The notes under the pieces are model-generated. The model saw only the letters and a program-made list of their open reading frames with translations. It did not search any database and had not been told where the DNA came from. The translations under genes were made by a program, and so were the position numbers. From Novosphingobium mangrovisedimenti (lineage in GTDB: Bacteria; Pseudomonadota; Alphaproteobacteria; Sphingomonadales; Sphingomonadaceae): a stretch of 64,000 bases of DNA. Positions 57,801 through 64,000 of this stretch are shown in pieces (within the stretch, counting starts at the first letter, position 1; the number at the start of each line of letters is the position of its first letter). The DNA is taken from the NCBI RefSeq assembly GCF_025153475.1, contig NZ_JANZXA010000011.1, positions 105,143-169,142 of the forward strand. The letters run 5' to 3'.

Positions 57801-59042
57801 GGACAGGCGCTTACGGGCTCCGTGGGCATGGCCGCCGACTTTTCATGCCACTTGTCCGACCCGTGCCTGAACGGCCTCGTGCAAGGCAAGGACATGACTT
57901 ACGAAAACCTGGCTTACGGTACGCGTCTCACGAAGATGACCATGTCGGGCAAGTTCAGCGGCGATTCGCTTGAGCTGACCACGCTCACGGCAAAGGCCGG
58001 GGATGGCAGCGTCAGTGCCAAGGGCAAGATGAGCCTCGCGGCCGAGAGCGGCTATCCAATGGACATCTCGGTCGAACTGGACAAGGCCCGGCTTGCGAGG
58101 AGCAATGCCCTTGCCGCGACGGCCTCCGGGACGCTGCGCCTGACCAAGGCCGCTGGCGAGACCGCATTGCTGAGCGGAGACCTGCGCCTGCCCGAAACGC
58201 GATACCAGATCGTGCGCGAGGGGGCCGCACAGGTACCTCGCCTTGCCGGGGTGCGCTTCAAACCTCCCTTGGGCCCTGTGCGCATCACGGGGGACGAGAC
58301 AGCCCCGTCGATGTCCAGAATCTTCTCGCGGATACGCCTCGACCTGCATCTGAAAGCGCCCGACCGGCTCTATGTCTCGGGAATGGGGCTCGAATCGGAA
58401 TGGAGTGCGGACTTCGATCTGGACGGCACGAGCGCGGCGCCGAGACTCACCGGCGAGGTCAAGCTCGTTCGGGGCACGCTGGGCTTTGCCGGTCGGTCGT
58501 TCACGATCGAGAATGGCCTGATCTCCTTCACCGGCGGGCCGGCCATCGATCCCACCGTCGCCATCACTGCGACAGATACCGTCGAAGACGTGGACGTCAG
58601 CGTGAACGTGTCGGGCCGCGCCATGGACCCCCAGATCGATTTCAGTTCCGCGCCATCGCTGCCCGACGACGAGATCCTCTCGCGCATCCTCTTCGGCAGC
58701 TCGGTGGCCAACCTGTCCGCGCTGCAGGCGGTGCAGCTGGCCAGCTCGCTCAATTCGCTGCGCGCAAGCGGCGGCGGGCTCAATCCGCTTGGCAAGTTGA
58801 CGTCTGCCACGGGGATCGACCGCCTGCGCATCCTCGGCGCCGACGAAAAGACCGGACGCGGCACCGCGGTCGCTGCCGGTCAGTATCTGACCGACGATAT
58901 CTACGTCGAGTTGATCACCGACGCGCGCGGCTTCACCGCGACGCAGCTGGAAGTGAGCGTGACCAAGTGGCTCTCCGTGCTCAGCCAGGCGGGCGGCTCG
59001 GGCGCCAACAAGGTAAACCTGCGCATCAAGAAGGACTACTGA
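54801..59042 (+). CDS. tamB: Translocation and assembly module protein TamB
   Basis: This 1413-residue protein spans the periplasm and works with TamA in outer membrane protein and lipid transport. A single N-terminal membrane helix (VLGLLGLVALVVAIIFGIDTG, residues 35-55) is followed by long beta-helical repeats. The C-terminal DUF490 domain occupies about the last 350 residues, ending in WLSVLSQAGGSGANKVNLRIKKDY. The ATG overlaps the tamA stop (TGATG). Confidence 0.94.
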   Translation: MSGEDQTETAIEETATERPSLWYRVKVRALKTVVLGLLGLVALVVAIIFGIDTGPGHRFVANQIAGLSFENGMRIAVGRIEGSLYGKMTLHDLSVRDPKGEFLFSPEIHVDWRPFAYLRDHVDVRSATAARMVLRRAPKFRETPPSDAPLLPDLDIDVGTLRIDRFIAEPPVSGERRIVSIDGSAHIADGRAQVNARGSTIAIAGKEGGDTFTLMLDAVPSKNRLGIDLDMDAPRGGLIASLAGLDQPMTLKIAGKGDWAAWNGTFRADLGKNELARLALTARNGTFAIKGPTHLARLFTGPTAGLLGPITNFDLSAALDERRATLSGMMSSDAFDFTPNGIVDLSENRFEQLKLAFVLLKPSAMAPNLSGAGLRALLTLDGAFTSPAVDYQIDAKRLVMNGVGLENLKAQGAARVDGNHVMIPVSARVQRVTGLDTAAGGTLPNVTLNGDIAIEGTRLLSDNMRLRSDRIDAGLILVADMSKGLYTGTIDGRVDNYRLASVGIFTVSTNMDLKTEARGFALQGTVKASSKKLLNDSLQGYLGGNFAASTNLRYTSDGLVRFTDLRLTAPDLRVTNGQGSWSPNGRIAFTADGSSDRYGAIGVRVSGTVADPDAHLTAEHPGLGIGLANLDARVTGAEGGYRLGLTGDTDYGPLKADVTLGTRTPTSLHVNSANLSGINFAGDLVQTSQGPFAGELTALGNGVGGVLRLDAEGEYQAADFNLRANKTVFEGPAQLVIGSARIDGRVVLYDQPTLVADAELSDTYLGSFNLAAGRMLIDYRDGRGKAKGLIEGISGVPFRLGFNADMTPELWRVALQGRVRGQTVKTVSPARIVPGAEGYELRPTTVSLAGGTVRLAGTYGPGLKLQSRLEGVDLALIDAFSPGLGFGGKANGSFDFEQSDPGAFPRADARLTLDGFTRTSATTISKPVDVSLVGKLLPDGGEAHAVIRQRGSVIGRLVANLKPVPPGDAPWLARLFEAPLSGGVRYNGPADTLFSFAGLAGQALTGSVGMAADFSCHLSDPCLNGLVQGKDMTYENLAYGTRLTKMTMSGKFSGDSLELTTLTAKAGDGSVSAKGKMSLAAESGYPMDISVELDKARLARSNALAATASGTLRLTKAAGETALLSGDLRLPETRYQIVREGAAQVPRLAGVRFKPPLGPVRITGDETAPSMSRIFSRIRLDLHLKAPDRLYVSGMGLESEWSADFDLDGTSAAPRLTGEVKLVRGTLGFAGRSFTIENGLISFTGGPAIDPTVAITATDTVEDVDVSVNVSGRAMDPQIDFSSAPSLPDDEILSRILFGSSVANLSALQAVQLASSLNSLRASGGGLNPLGKLTSATGIDRLRILGADEKTGRGTAVAAGQYLTDDIYVELITDARGFTATQLEVSVTKWLSVLSQAGGSGANKVNLRIKKDY

Positions 59043-59248
59043 TGCGCAGGCTCGCTTATCGAGCGCGCGCGACACTGGCGGCCCTGACCTTCGCGCTGAC
59101 ACTCGCGGCCTGCAAGCGCGAACCCGACTTCAATGAGCGTTACGAGGCGGCCAGCGCAAAAGTCACCCAGACGGCCAGGGAGATAGACGACCGAATCGCC
59201 GCAACAGGAGTGCCCGAACCCGACGCGCCTGACGGCCCAGGTGAGTAA
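59042..59248 (+). CDS. Small lipoprotein after tamB
   Basis: A 68-codon frame whose ATG overlaps the tamB stop (TGATG), so it is translated from the same message. The product has a lipoprotein signal with lipobox LAAC (Cys24) and a short acidic mature part (about 44 residues). A role in the TAM system is plausible by position alone; no family is known to me. Confidence 0.6.
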   Translation: MRRLAYRARATLAALTFALTLAACKREPDFNERYEAASAKVTQTAREIDDRIAATGVPEPDAPDGPGE

Positions 59249-59286
59249 CCTCGGCGCGTGGAATGAATGGATTTTCGAAGAAAGGG

Positions 59287-59368
59287 TGGTGGACGCACTA
59301 GGGCTCGAACCTAGGACCCGCTGATTAAGAGCTGAAATCAGAGGGTCCTTACGCTTCCGCATGCGTCC
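59287..59368 (-). tRNA. tRNA-Lys(CUU)-derived locus, 5' half rearranged
   Basis: Read on the minus strand, the 3' half (from the anticodon loop CTCTTAA through GCGGGTCC, the T-arm CTAGGTTCGAGCCCTAG and TGCGTCC-A-CCA) looks like a standard tRNA-Lys with anticodon CTT. The 5' end GGACGCA still pairs with the acceptor. The segment between cannot form a normal D-arm and gives an anticodon loop that is too large. The integrase gene is 94 bases away on the 5' side, so the island probably replaced the 5' half on integration. Whether it is functional is doubtful. Confidence 0.5.
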
Positions 59369-59439
59369 AAAAACGGCTGAAATCCGCGATTCATAGTCCG
59401 TATTGTTCTTGAAATGTTCGCCAGTATCCACTACAAAAA

Positions 59440-59454
59440 GCTACCTAAGGTAGC
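59440..59454 (+). promoter_or_regulatory. Hairpin next to the integrase start
   Basis: GCTACC-TAA-GGTAGC forms a perfect 6-bp stem, ending nine bases before the integrase ATG and next to its ribosome site (AGCAGGGA). It could hide the site or be an accessory-protein binding site. Confidence 0.4.
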
Positions 59455-59462
59455 AGGGACAT

Positions 59463-60737
59463 ATGGCGAACAAAGTTGGTTTGACGGATGCTCGGATCGC
59501 AGGTTTGAAAGCGCCTGCAAGCGGGCAAATTGAGGTCGCTGATGGCATCGTGACCGGTCTGCGGCTCCGAATGGGAGCGAGCGGCACCAAAACTTATATC
59601 TTGCGTAAGCGCGTTCAAGGTAAATGGTTGAACGTGACTATCGGGCGGCATGGCCCGAATTTCACTCTCGCACACGCCCGTCGGAAGGCGCGGGACCTGC
59701 TCGTCGACGTTGAGCAAGGCAAAAGCATCGCCAGAAAGCCGGGAGCTAAGAGGAAGGGGGCGAAGGGTGTCGGCACCGTCGCCGAACTATACGAGACATA
59801 CCTGGCTCAACAGATCGTCGGCAAAAAGCGGAGCGCGAATGAGTTCGACCGGGTTTTCCGCAAGTACATCGAACCTGAGCTAGGCGACCGCCTCGCCGAT
59901 TCGGTCACCCGAAGCGACGTCAGCCGCTTCGTGGAGAAGATCGCATTTGAGCGGGGCAAGGAAACCCTGACGATGGCTCGCATCGTTTATCGGCACCTTT
60001 CGACGTTTTACTCATGGGCGCTCACCAGACTTGAAAATCTGCCAGCCAATCCGTGCCGGGACGCCTGGCGCCCAAAACGGAGCGAGCCTCGCGACCGGGT
60101 GCTCAGCGATCGAGAGGTCGCTGCACTGTGGCAAGCCGCCGTCGAGGATGGCTATCCGTTTGGCCATCTTGTGCAGATGTTAATTCTCACAGCCCAGCGC
60201 CGGGGAGAGGTGCTCGACGCCACTTGCGACGAGTTCGACTTCAAGGGGAAAGTTTGGACTGTACCAGGAGATAGAGCGAAAAACGGCAAGGCAAATGTGG
60301 TGCCTTTATCCGCACAGGCCCTCGAGGTCGTCACCGACATCTTCGCGACCGCCGGGATCGCGCCTGAAGATGCTCATAAGCAATCCCAAATTCTACTGGC
60401 ATCCAAGGTCACCAGCACAAACAGTGTCAGTGGGCTGTCAAAGGCCTGGAAGCGGATAAGGGCAAGGGTGGACGAGAAACTCGGCTATGAAGCCGCTCAT
60501 TTCACCATGCATGACATTCGCCGGACGGTGGCGACCGGACTGCAAAGGATTGGAATACCACTGGTCGTTTCAGAGGCCGTTCTCAATCATCAGTCCGGCT
60601 CGGCAATGGCTGGTGTCGCCGGGGTCTATCATCGGCATCAGTACACGAATGAAAAACGCGAAGCTCTCGCGCTGTGGGGCAAGGAGGTTCTAATGCTCGT
60701 CGCGAAGTATCCGCCGCAGGACAGTCAGGAAGAATGA
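59463..60737 (+). CDS. P4-type tyrosine recombinase (integrase)
   Basis: This 424-residue integrase has the DUF4102 arm-binding N-terminus (LTDARIAGLKAPASGQIEVADGIVTGLRLRM), the SAM-like core-binding domain (residues 105-200) and a catalytic domain. The catalytic residues are in TAQRRGEV (Arg), HDIRRTV (His-x-x-Arg), LNHQSG and VYHRHQY (Tyr). It is of the P4/CP4 group that targets tRNA genes. It is adjacent to the rearranged tRNA-Lys, which must be its attachment site. Confidence 0.93.
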   Translation: MANKVGLTDARIAGLKAPASGQIEVADGIVTGLRLRMGASGTKTYILRKRVQGKWLNVTIGRHGPNFTLAHARRKARDLLVDVEQGKSIARKPGAKRKGAKGVGTVAELYETYLAQQIVGKKRSANEFDRVFRKYIEPELGDRLADSVTRSDVSRFVEKIAFERGKETLTMARIVYRHLSTFYSWALTRLENLPANPCRDAWRPKRSEPRDRVLSDREVAALWQAAVEDGYPFGHLVQMLILTAQRRGEVLDATCDEFDFKGKVWTVPGDRAKNGKANVVPLSAQALEVVTDIFATAGIAPEDAHKQSQILLASKVTSTNSVSGLSKAWKRIRARVDEKLGYEAAHFTMHDIRRTVATGLQRIGIPLVVSEAVLNHQSGSAMAGVAGVYHRHQYTNEKREALALWGKEVLMLVAKYPPQDSQEE

Positions 60738-60934
60738 CTCTCCACCCCGAGCCAGTCGGCGCGTATTCGATCCATGCCCGCGACAACGCCATCAACGGTC
60801 ACTGTAGATCCGATGAAGTCCTCACCGACATCATCGCCTTCGATAATCCAGACATCGTCAGCAGCAGTAGTCAGGATCATTCCGCGCCTGCCATGGCTTA
60901 ATGTCCCCGACACACGTATTCGACCCGCACTCAC
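60725..60934 (-). CDS. DUF5818-like small protein
   Basis: This 69-residue protein reads as a small beta-barrel (ILTTAADDVWIIEGDDVGEDFIGSTVTVDGVVAGMDRIRADWLGV), the pattern I associate with DUF5818 in sphingomonads. Start is GTG preceded by GGGGGG. Its 3' end overlaps the integrase 3' end by 13 bases, convergently. Function unknown. Confidence 0.55.
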   Translation of the reverse strand: MSAGRIRVSGTLSHGRRGMILTTAADDVWIIEGDDVGEDFIGSTVTVDGVVAGMDRIRADWLGVESHSS

Positions 60935-60946
60935 AATGCCCCCCGC

Positions 60947-61606
60947 TTAAAAACGCCAATGGCGCAGCACTTCACGCACATAGGCCGGCGTCTCGCCATT
61001 GCGAGGAATACCGCCTGCGCGCTCGACGGCACCTGGACCTGCGTTGTAGGCAGCGAGGGCCAGATGAACTACCCCGAACTTGTCGAGCATCTGGCGTAGA
61101 TATTTGGCCGCACCGAAAATGTTCGCCATCGGATCGAAGCGATTTGAAACGCCAAGGTCCCGCGCGGTCCCCGGCATCAGCTGACCCAGACCGGCGGCGC
61201 CAGCCTTGCTGATCGCCAAAGGATTATACCGCGATTCCGTCCAGACAAGAGCGTCGAGAAGGCCGCTTGGTAGCGAGTATTGAGCCTCAGCAGCGTAAAC
61301 ATGAGGAAGGTAGCTTGCCCGACGGAATCCCGATGGCGCGCTGCCTTGGGGCTTTGGATATCGATAGGGCAGATAGGTTCGACCCGTATCGGTAGCCGGC
61401 GGCTCGGACGAGACCGTTGGAGGCTTTCTCCAAATGCCATGTTCGACGAGAAGGAAGCCATCAGTCCCTTCTGCAACGCGGAAGCCGTCGGTCGTCAACT
61501 CCGAGGCAACGGTCATCTGAGGGGGCTCCATCTCCTGCGCGTGAGCGGGGAGGACGGACCCAAGTCCTGTCGTTGCCCCTGCAACTACTGCCCATTTCAG
61601 TCTCAT
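60947..61606 (-). CDS. VirB1-like lytic transglycosylase
   Basis: This 219-residue protein has a signal peptide ([22 protein letters not shown]), a variable region and a C-terminal SLT domain. The catalytic Glu is in [17 protein letters not shown] (near residue 124), followed by [17 protein letters not shown] and [17 protein letters not shown]. Such enzymes open peptidoglycan for type IV secretion channels. It lies next to a virB2 fragment, so it is a remnant of a conjugation system. Confidence 0.9.
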   Translation of the reverse strand: MRLKWAVVAGATTGLGSVLPAHAQEMEPPQMTVASELTTDGFRVAEGTDGFLLVEHGIWRKPPTVSSEPPATDTGRTYLPYRYPKPQGSAPSGFRRASYLPHVYAAEAQYSLPSGLLDALVWTESRYNPLAISKAGAAGLGQLMPGTARDLGVSNRFDPMANIFGAAKYLRQMLDKFGVVHLALAAYNAGPGAVERAGGIPRNGETPAYVREVLRHWRF

Positions 61607-61661
61607 TCCCGAATCCTTTGGTGTCGAATCGGGAAAGAACATATATAGAACATCCGATGTA

Positions 61662-61829
61662 GGTAAATTTCGTGAGGGCAGGGGTGAAGGTCGTGTCGGC
61701 GCCAGCGTAGGCAGCGCTGGCGGCCAGTGCTGCGACCGCAAGCGGTACCGCGAATGTCATGGCCCGCCCGAACTTCGAGGGGTTCTGATCAATGGCGCCG
61801 GAACGCCGGGAGAGGGTGAGAGACTGCAT
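61662..61829 (-). pseudogene. Truncated virB2/trbC (pilin subunit) remnant
   Basis: The frame starting at ATG 61829 (GGAG eight bases upstream) reads like the N-terminus of VirB2/TrbC pilins: RRSGAIDQNPSKFGRAM, a long hydrophobic signal ([24 protein letters not shown]) and ALTKFT. After about 56 codons the similarity stops and the frame continues with unrelated residues ([12 protein letters not shown]...) into the transglycosylase gene. The remaining pilin (second membrane segment) is missing. Confidence 0.6.
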
Positions 61830-62179
61830 ATGGAGCTCCATCTGGCGGGGGTGAACCCAGCGTTTTTTTCGTTCGCTGTGTGTTCCACATGCATCTAGGA
61901 AATCGATGTAGGAAAGTCGGATTGCCGCTGGGGCTGAAGTGGCGGACGGATATGGACGCATCAATTGGCCGGCGTCGGCGATAATACGCAGAAACAGCGG
62001 CTTATCTGGTAATCAACGTCGACGAATTCCGACAAAAGTGGGGGTGATTGTCGGCGACTCGGGCCTAGGGGATGATTCGCCTAGAAACGAGATGTTCCGT
62101 AAATGTTCTTTTCGTTTTCCTACATCAACCGCGCGCGATATGGCTACGACTCAGTTCCTCATCGTTGGAGTTTTTGTCG
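61830..62179. promoter_or_regulatory. Intergenic region with repeated TTTCCTACATC motifs
   Basis: These 350 bases separate the virB2 remnant (minus) from the HTH gene (plus) and hold no gene I can support. The motif TTTCCTACATC occurs on the minus strand at 61905-61915 and on the plus strand at 62117-62127. A related TTTCCTAGATG is at 61892-61902 (minus), and TTTACCTACATC lies at 61656-61667 just past the virB2 break. These may be operators for the nearby HTH or AlpA protein. Confidence 0.5.
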
Positions 62180-62641
62180 ATGCATCAGCCCGCGCCATTC
62201 CGAGGCGAAGCCAACACCAGCCTCGCGCACATTCTTGCCCATGCAATCGAGTCGTCTGACAAGCCCAAGCACCAGATCGCTCGAGAAGTCGGGATCCACC
62301 GCGAGACCCTGCTTCGTGTCATGCGCGGCGATCGGCCGATCGGCCTTGATGAAGCCGCGCGCGTTCTCGATGTCTGCGGCGCCTTTCCCCGCGCCAGCAT
62401 GATCCTGGCCTTGGCTGGTCAGGAGGATCTCGCCTGCGAATGGATGCGCAGCGAAATGGGGGAGTTTCTTGAGGACTTCTTCACGGCCTTGCCAGGTCAG
62501 CTCGAACGAACGCTTGGGCGACGCGTCGAAGATTTGCGACCCCGGTGGGCGAACGGCACTTCACAGCTCGTCGCCCGCATGCTTGCCAAGCACATCGATG
62601 ATTTTGCCAACCGCGACATTTCGATGTCGCTGCCGCGCTGA
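62180..62641 (+). CDS. HTH (Cro/C1-type) regulator of the island
   Basis: This 153-residue protein has a Cro/C1-type helix-turn-helix (HQIAREVGIHRETLLRVMRGDRPIGLDEAARVLDVC) in the first half and a C-terminal helical region (FLEDFFTALPGQLERTLGRRVEDLRPRW). The start at 62180 has GGAG nine bases upstream. It is divergent from the virB2 remnant and upstream of the AlpA gene, and probably represses the conjugation genes. Confidence 0.8.
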   Translation: MHQPAPFRGEANTSLAHILAHAIESSDKPKHQIAREVGIHRETLLRVMRGDRPIGLDEAARVLDVCGAFPRASMILALAGQEDLACEWMRSEMGEFLEDFFTALPGQLERTLGRRVEDLRPRWANGTSQLVARMLAKHIDDFANRDISMSLPR

Positions 62642-62690
62642 TCCAATTCACCTCGGAGGGGACCGAGAAATTGACCCAACAGGAACGATC

Positions 62691-62942
62691 ATGAATGCAC
62701 AGCCCCAGCCTACCGAGGACGGCGCAAACGCTGACCAGGCTTCGCTACTAAGCCCCCCGCCAGCTCGGCTCTTGCGGCTGCCCGAAGTCATCGACCGCGT
62801 CGGCCTGCGTCGTTCGGCCATCTATCAGCGGATGAGCGAAGGGCGCTTTCCCAAATCCCGCTCGCTCGGTTCCAAATGTGCGGTGTGGGTTGAGGCGGAA
62901 ATCGACGCGTGGATCGCAGCTGTTGCCCGTTCTCCAGATTAA
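62691..62942 (+). CDS. AlpA-family DNA-binding protein
   Basis: This 83-residue protein has the MerR-like winged HTH of AlpA/excisionase proteins: RLPEVIDRVGLRRSAIYQRMSEGRFPKSRSLGSKCAVWVEAEIDAWIA. AlpA proteins activate integrase/excision in P4-like elements, matching the integrase here. The ATG follows AGGAA at 62681. Upstream frames read through HTH coding in other phases. Confidence 0.9.
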   Translation: MNAQPQPTEDGANADQASLLSPPPARLLRLPEVIDRVGLRRSAIYQRMSEGRFPKSRSLGSKCAVWVEAEIDAWIAAVARSPD

Positions 62943-63180
62943 GAGCGGAGCCATAGGCGAGGTGCGGCCCGGCACAAGTGGGCGGGGCGCAGAGCCGCCA
63001 CGAGGGGGCGCGGCGCCACATGCCGAATTGCTCACCTGCAGTAAAGCGGTCGTGACGGGTTGTCGCGGCCGGGCAGCTGGCAGGTTGTGGACAGCAGGTC
63101 CAAAAATTGCCAGGACAACGTGGTTGGGCTCGTAGACGCGGGCGACACTTCGCAGGCGCTCATTGCTCCGAACGCTGCTG
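62943..63180. other. Region without a supported gene inside the island
   Basis: No complete gene is visible. Open frames on both strands lack start sites and family features. This looks like decayed sequence between the AlpA gene and the kefB fragment. Confidence 0.35.
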
Positions 63181-63671
63181 TCACCCTTCACTGTGATCGG
63201 GACGAACCTCGCGTCCGGTTTGCATAGAGGAGGTGCGGATCGCTCGGCGCGTGCGGCCATGCTTGTCAGGTCCCTGAAGAGCTTTTCGAAATTCGTCCCT
63301 TTTTTCGTGGATGGAAGCAATAGCTCGCCCCATAGGAATGCCGATATTGACCAGGAGGGCTTCTGACAGTTGGAGGCTTGCCTCGATCGCCTCAGGCACG
63401 GCGTCGGTGACGTCCAGATCATAGAGCCGGGCCGCGTGCTTGGCATCGCGGGCGCGTGCAACTATGACCAGATCGGGCTGTTCGGCACGCGCAGCCGTGA
63501 CCACCGACTCCACCACGGGCGGGCTGGCCATCGTCACGACGAGAGTTTGGGCCGAAGCGATACCGAGACGACGCAACAGCTACCGACTGGCAGCGTCACC
63601 GTAGAGGATCGGTGTGCCCTTCCGCAGCTCACGCGCGACGAGAGTCGAATCATTATCCAAGGCGACTTGCG
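63181..63671 (-). pseudogene. kefB-type potassium antiporter fragment (C-terminal RCK domain)
   Basis: Read on the minus strand, the frame from about 63671 gives QVALDNDSTLVARELRKG and TPILYGDAASR. An in-frame TAG follows, then LLRRLGIASAQTLVVTMASP and a C-terminal segment (DLVIVARARDAKHAARLYDLD...). This is the NAD-binding RCK (TrkA-N) part of glutathione-gated potassium antiporters (KefB/KefC). The membrane half is absent, and the stop breaks the gene. It is a fragment. Confidence 0.7.
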
Positions 63672-63878
63672 ATGCCCATAGCTCTTGCCCACTCGGCCAT
63701 CGACGATCTGGGTGCGCTTCTCGGTTTTGCCATAGGCATAGGCACCGGCGTAGAACGGGTTCTTGAGGACGCTAATGACGTTGCGATAACGGATCGGAAC
63801 CCAATCGAAGGAGACCATCATCTTGCCGTCCGACGGGCGCGGAAAAAGCATACCTTCGGCGGTCAGCGCGATCAGCTG
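63672..63878 (-). pseudogene. Serine recombinase fragment (Recombinase domain)
   Basis: A minus frame of about 70 codons reads RYRNVISVLKNPFYAGAYAYGKTEKRTQIVDGRVGKSYGH, the central recombinase domain of large serine recombinases of mobile elements. The N-terminal catalytic domain and the rest are missing. It runs directly into the kefB fragment in another frame, so two broken genes were joined by a deletion or insertion. Confidence 0.65.
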
Positions 63879-64000
63879 TCAATGGGCACCGAAGTTTCCG
63901 CAGATGTGGGCGCTTAAAATTCCCTATGCTGGCGGTTCAGGACGGTCGGTGATCAGCCGTATTCGGGATCAGGATTTCCTTTCTTTGTCGGCCGGCCACG
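63879..64000. other. Right-edge sequence, partial
   Basis: A minus frame at 63950-64000 reads RGRPTKKGNPDPEYG and then a stop, the end of a protein that begins beyond the window. No family was recognised. Confidence 0.3.

Larger units (their letters stand above)
59287..64000. mobile_element. Integrated genomic island (left end; right end beyond window)
   Basis: The island starts at the tRNA-Lys locus and carries a tyrosine integrase, conjugation-type genes (VirB1-like transglycosylase, virB2 fragment), an HTH regulator, an AlpA-like protein and fragments of a KefB antiporter and a serine recombinase. Codon use is less GC-biased than the core genes. The far attachment site lies outside the window. 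Confidence 0.65.

Overview
This is a high-GC bacterial chromosome segment, most likely from a sphingomonad alphaproteobacterium (Novosphingobium/Sphingomonas type). The assignment rests on gene content and order (recG next to sdhE, tkt-gap-pgk-fba, zapA-6S RNA-fau, tamA-tamB, ribB-ribH), a large TonB-dependent receptor, and small alphaproteobacterial families such as DUF2842. It is inference from familiar gene order; no 16S gene is present.

Layout. 0.1-13.1 kb is mostly housekeeping: sdhE and recG (divergent), a TonB receptor, tRNA-Pro, thyA, a branched-chain 2-oxoacid dehydrogenase operon (E1 alpha, E1 beta, E2), a tandem tRNA-Asp pair, then a minus-strand set of a 57-residue coiled-coil ORF, zapA, probable 6S RNA, fau and a DUF2842 protein. 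13.3-20.5 kb holds central carbon metabolism (tkt, gap, pgk, class I fba) followed by thiE. 20.5-30.6 kb is the most notable part: a divergent cluster encoding every dedicated enzyme that assembles coenzyme F420 (cofC on the minus strand; cofE, cofD and the fused fbiC on the plus strand), with an NADPH:F420 oxidoreductase, an LLM-class F420-type oxidoreductase, an SDR, an MFS transporter, a TIM-barrel protein and a LuxR regulator. F420 is best known from actinobacteria and methanogens.

31.1-42.0 kb carries accessory catabolic genes (VOC protein, sulfotransferase, AraC regulator, SDR, zinc-type alcohol dehydrogenase, MBL-fold alkylsulfatase-like protein, LuxR regulator) running directly into cysD, cysNC and cysQ. 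These last genes make PAPS and remove its by-product PAP, so a sulfotransferase, a sulfatase-like hydrolase and the sulfate donor supply lie together. 42.1-52.4 kb has a MarR-like regulator, an aldo/keto reductase, ribH and an unusual ribB (N-terminal HTH, degenerate GTP cyclohydrolase II half), an SDR, a lipoprotein PQQ/haem c alcohol dehydrogenase with a divergent TetR regulator, a MEKHLA-domain protein, a glycerate-kinase-like protein and a BrkB-family membrane protein. 52.5-59.2 kb is tamA-tamB plus a tiny lipoprotein.

From about 59.3 kb to the end is a mobile island: a tRNA-Lys(CUU) whose 5' half looks rearranged, then a P4-type tyrosine integrase, a DUF5818 protein, a VirB1-like lytic transglycosylase, a truncated virB2, an HTH regulator, an AlpA-like regulator, and fragments of a KefB-type potassium antiporter and a serine recombinase. 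The island runs off the right edge and is partly decayed.
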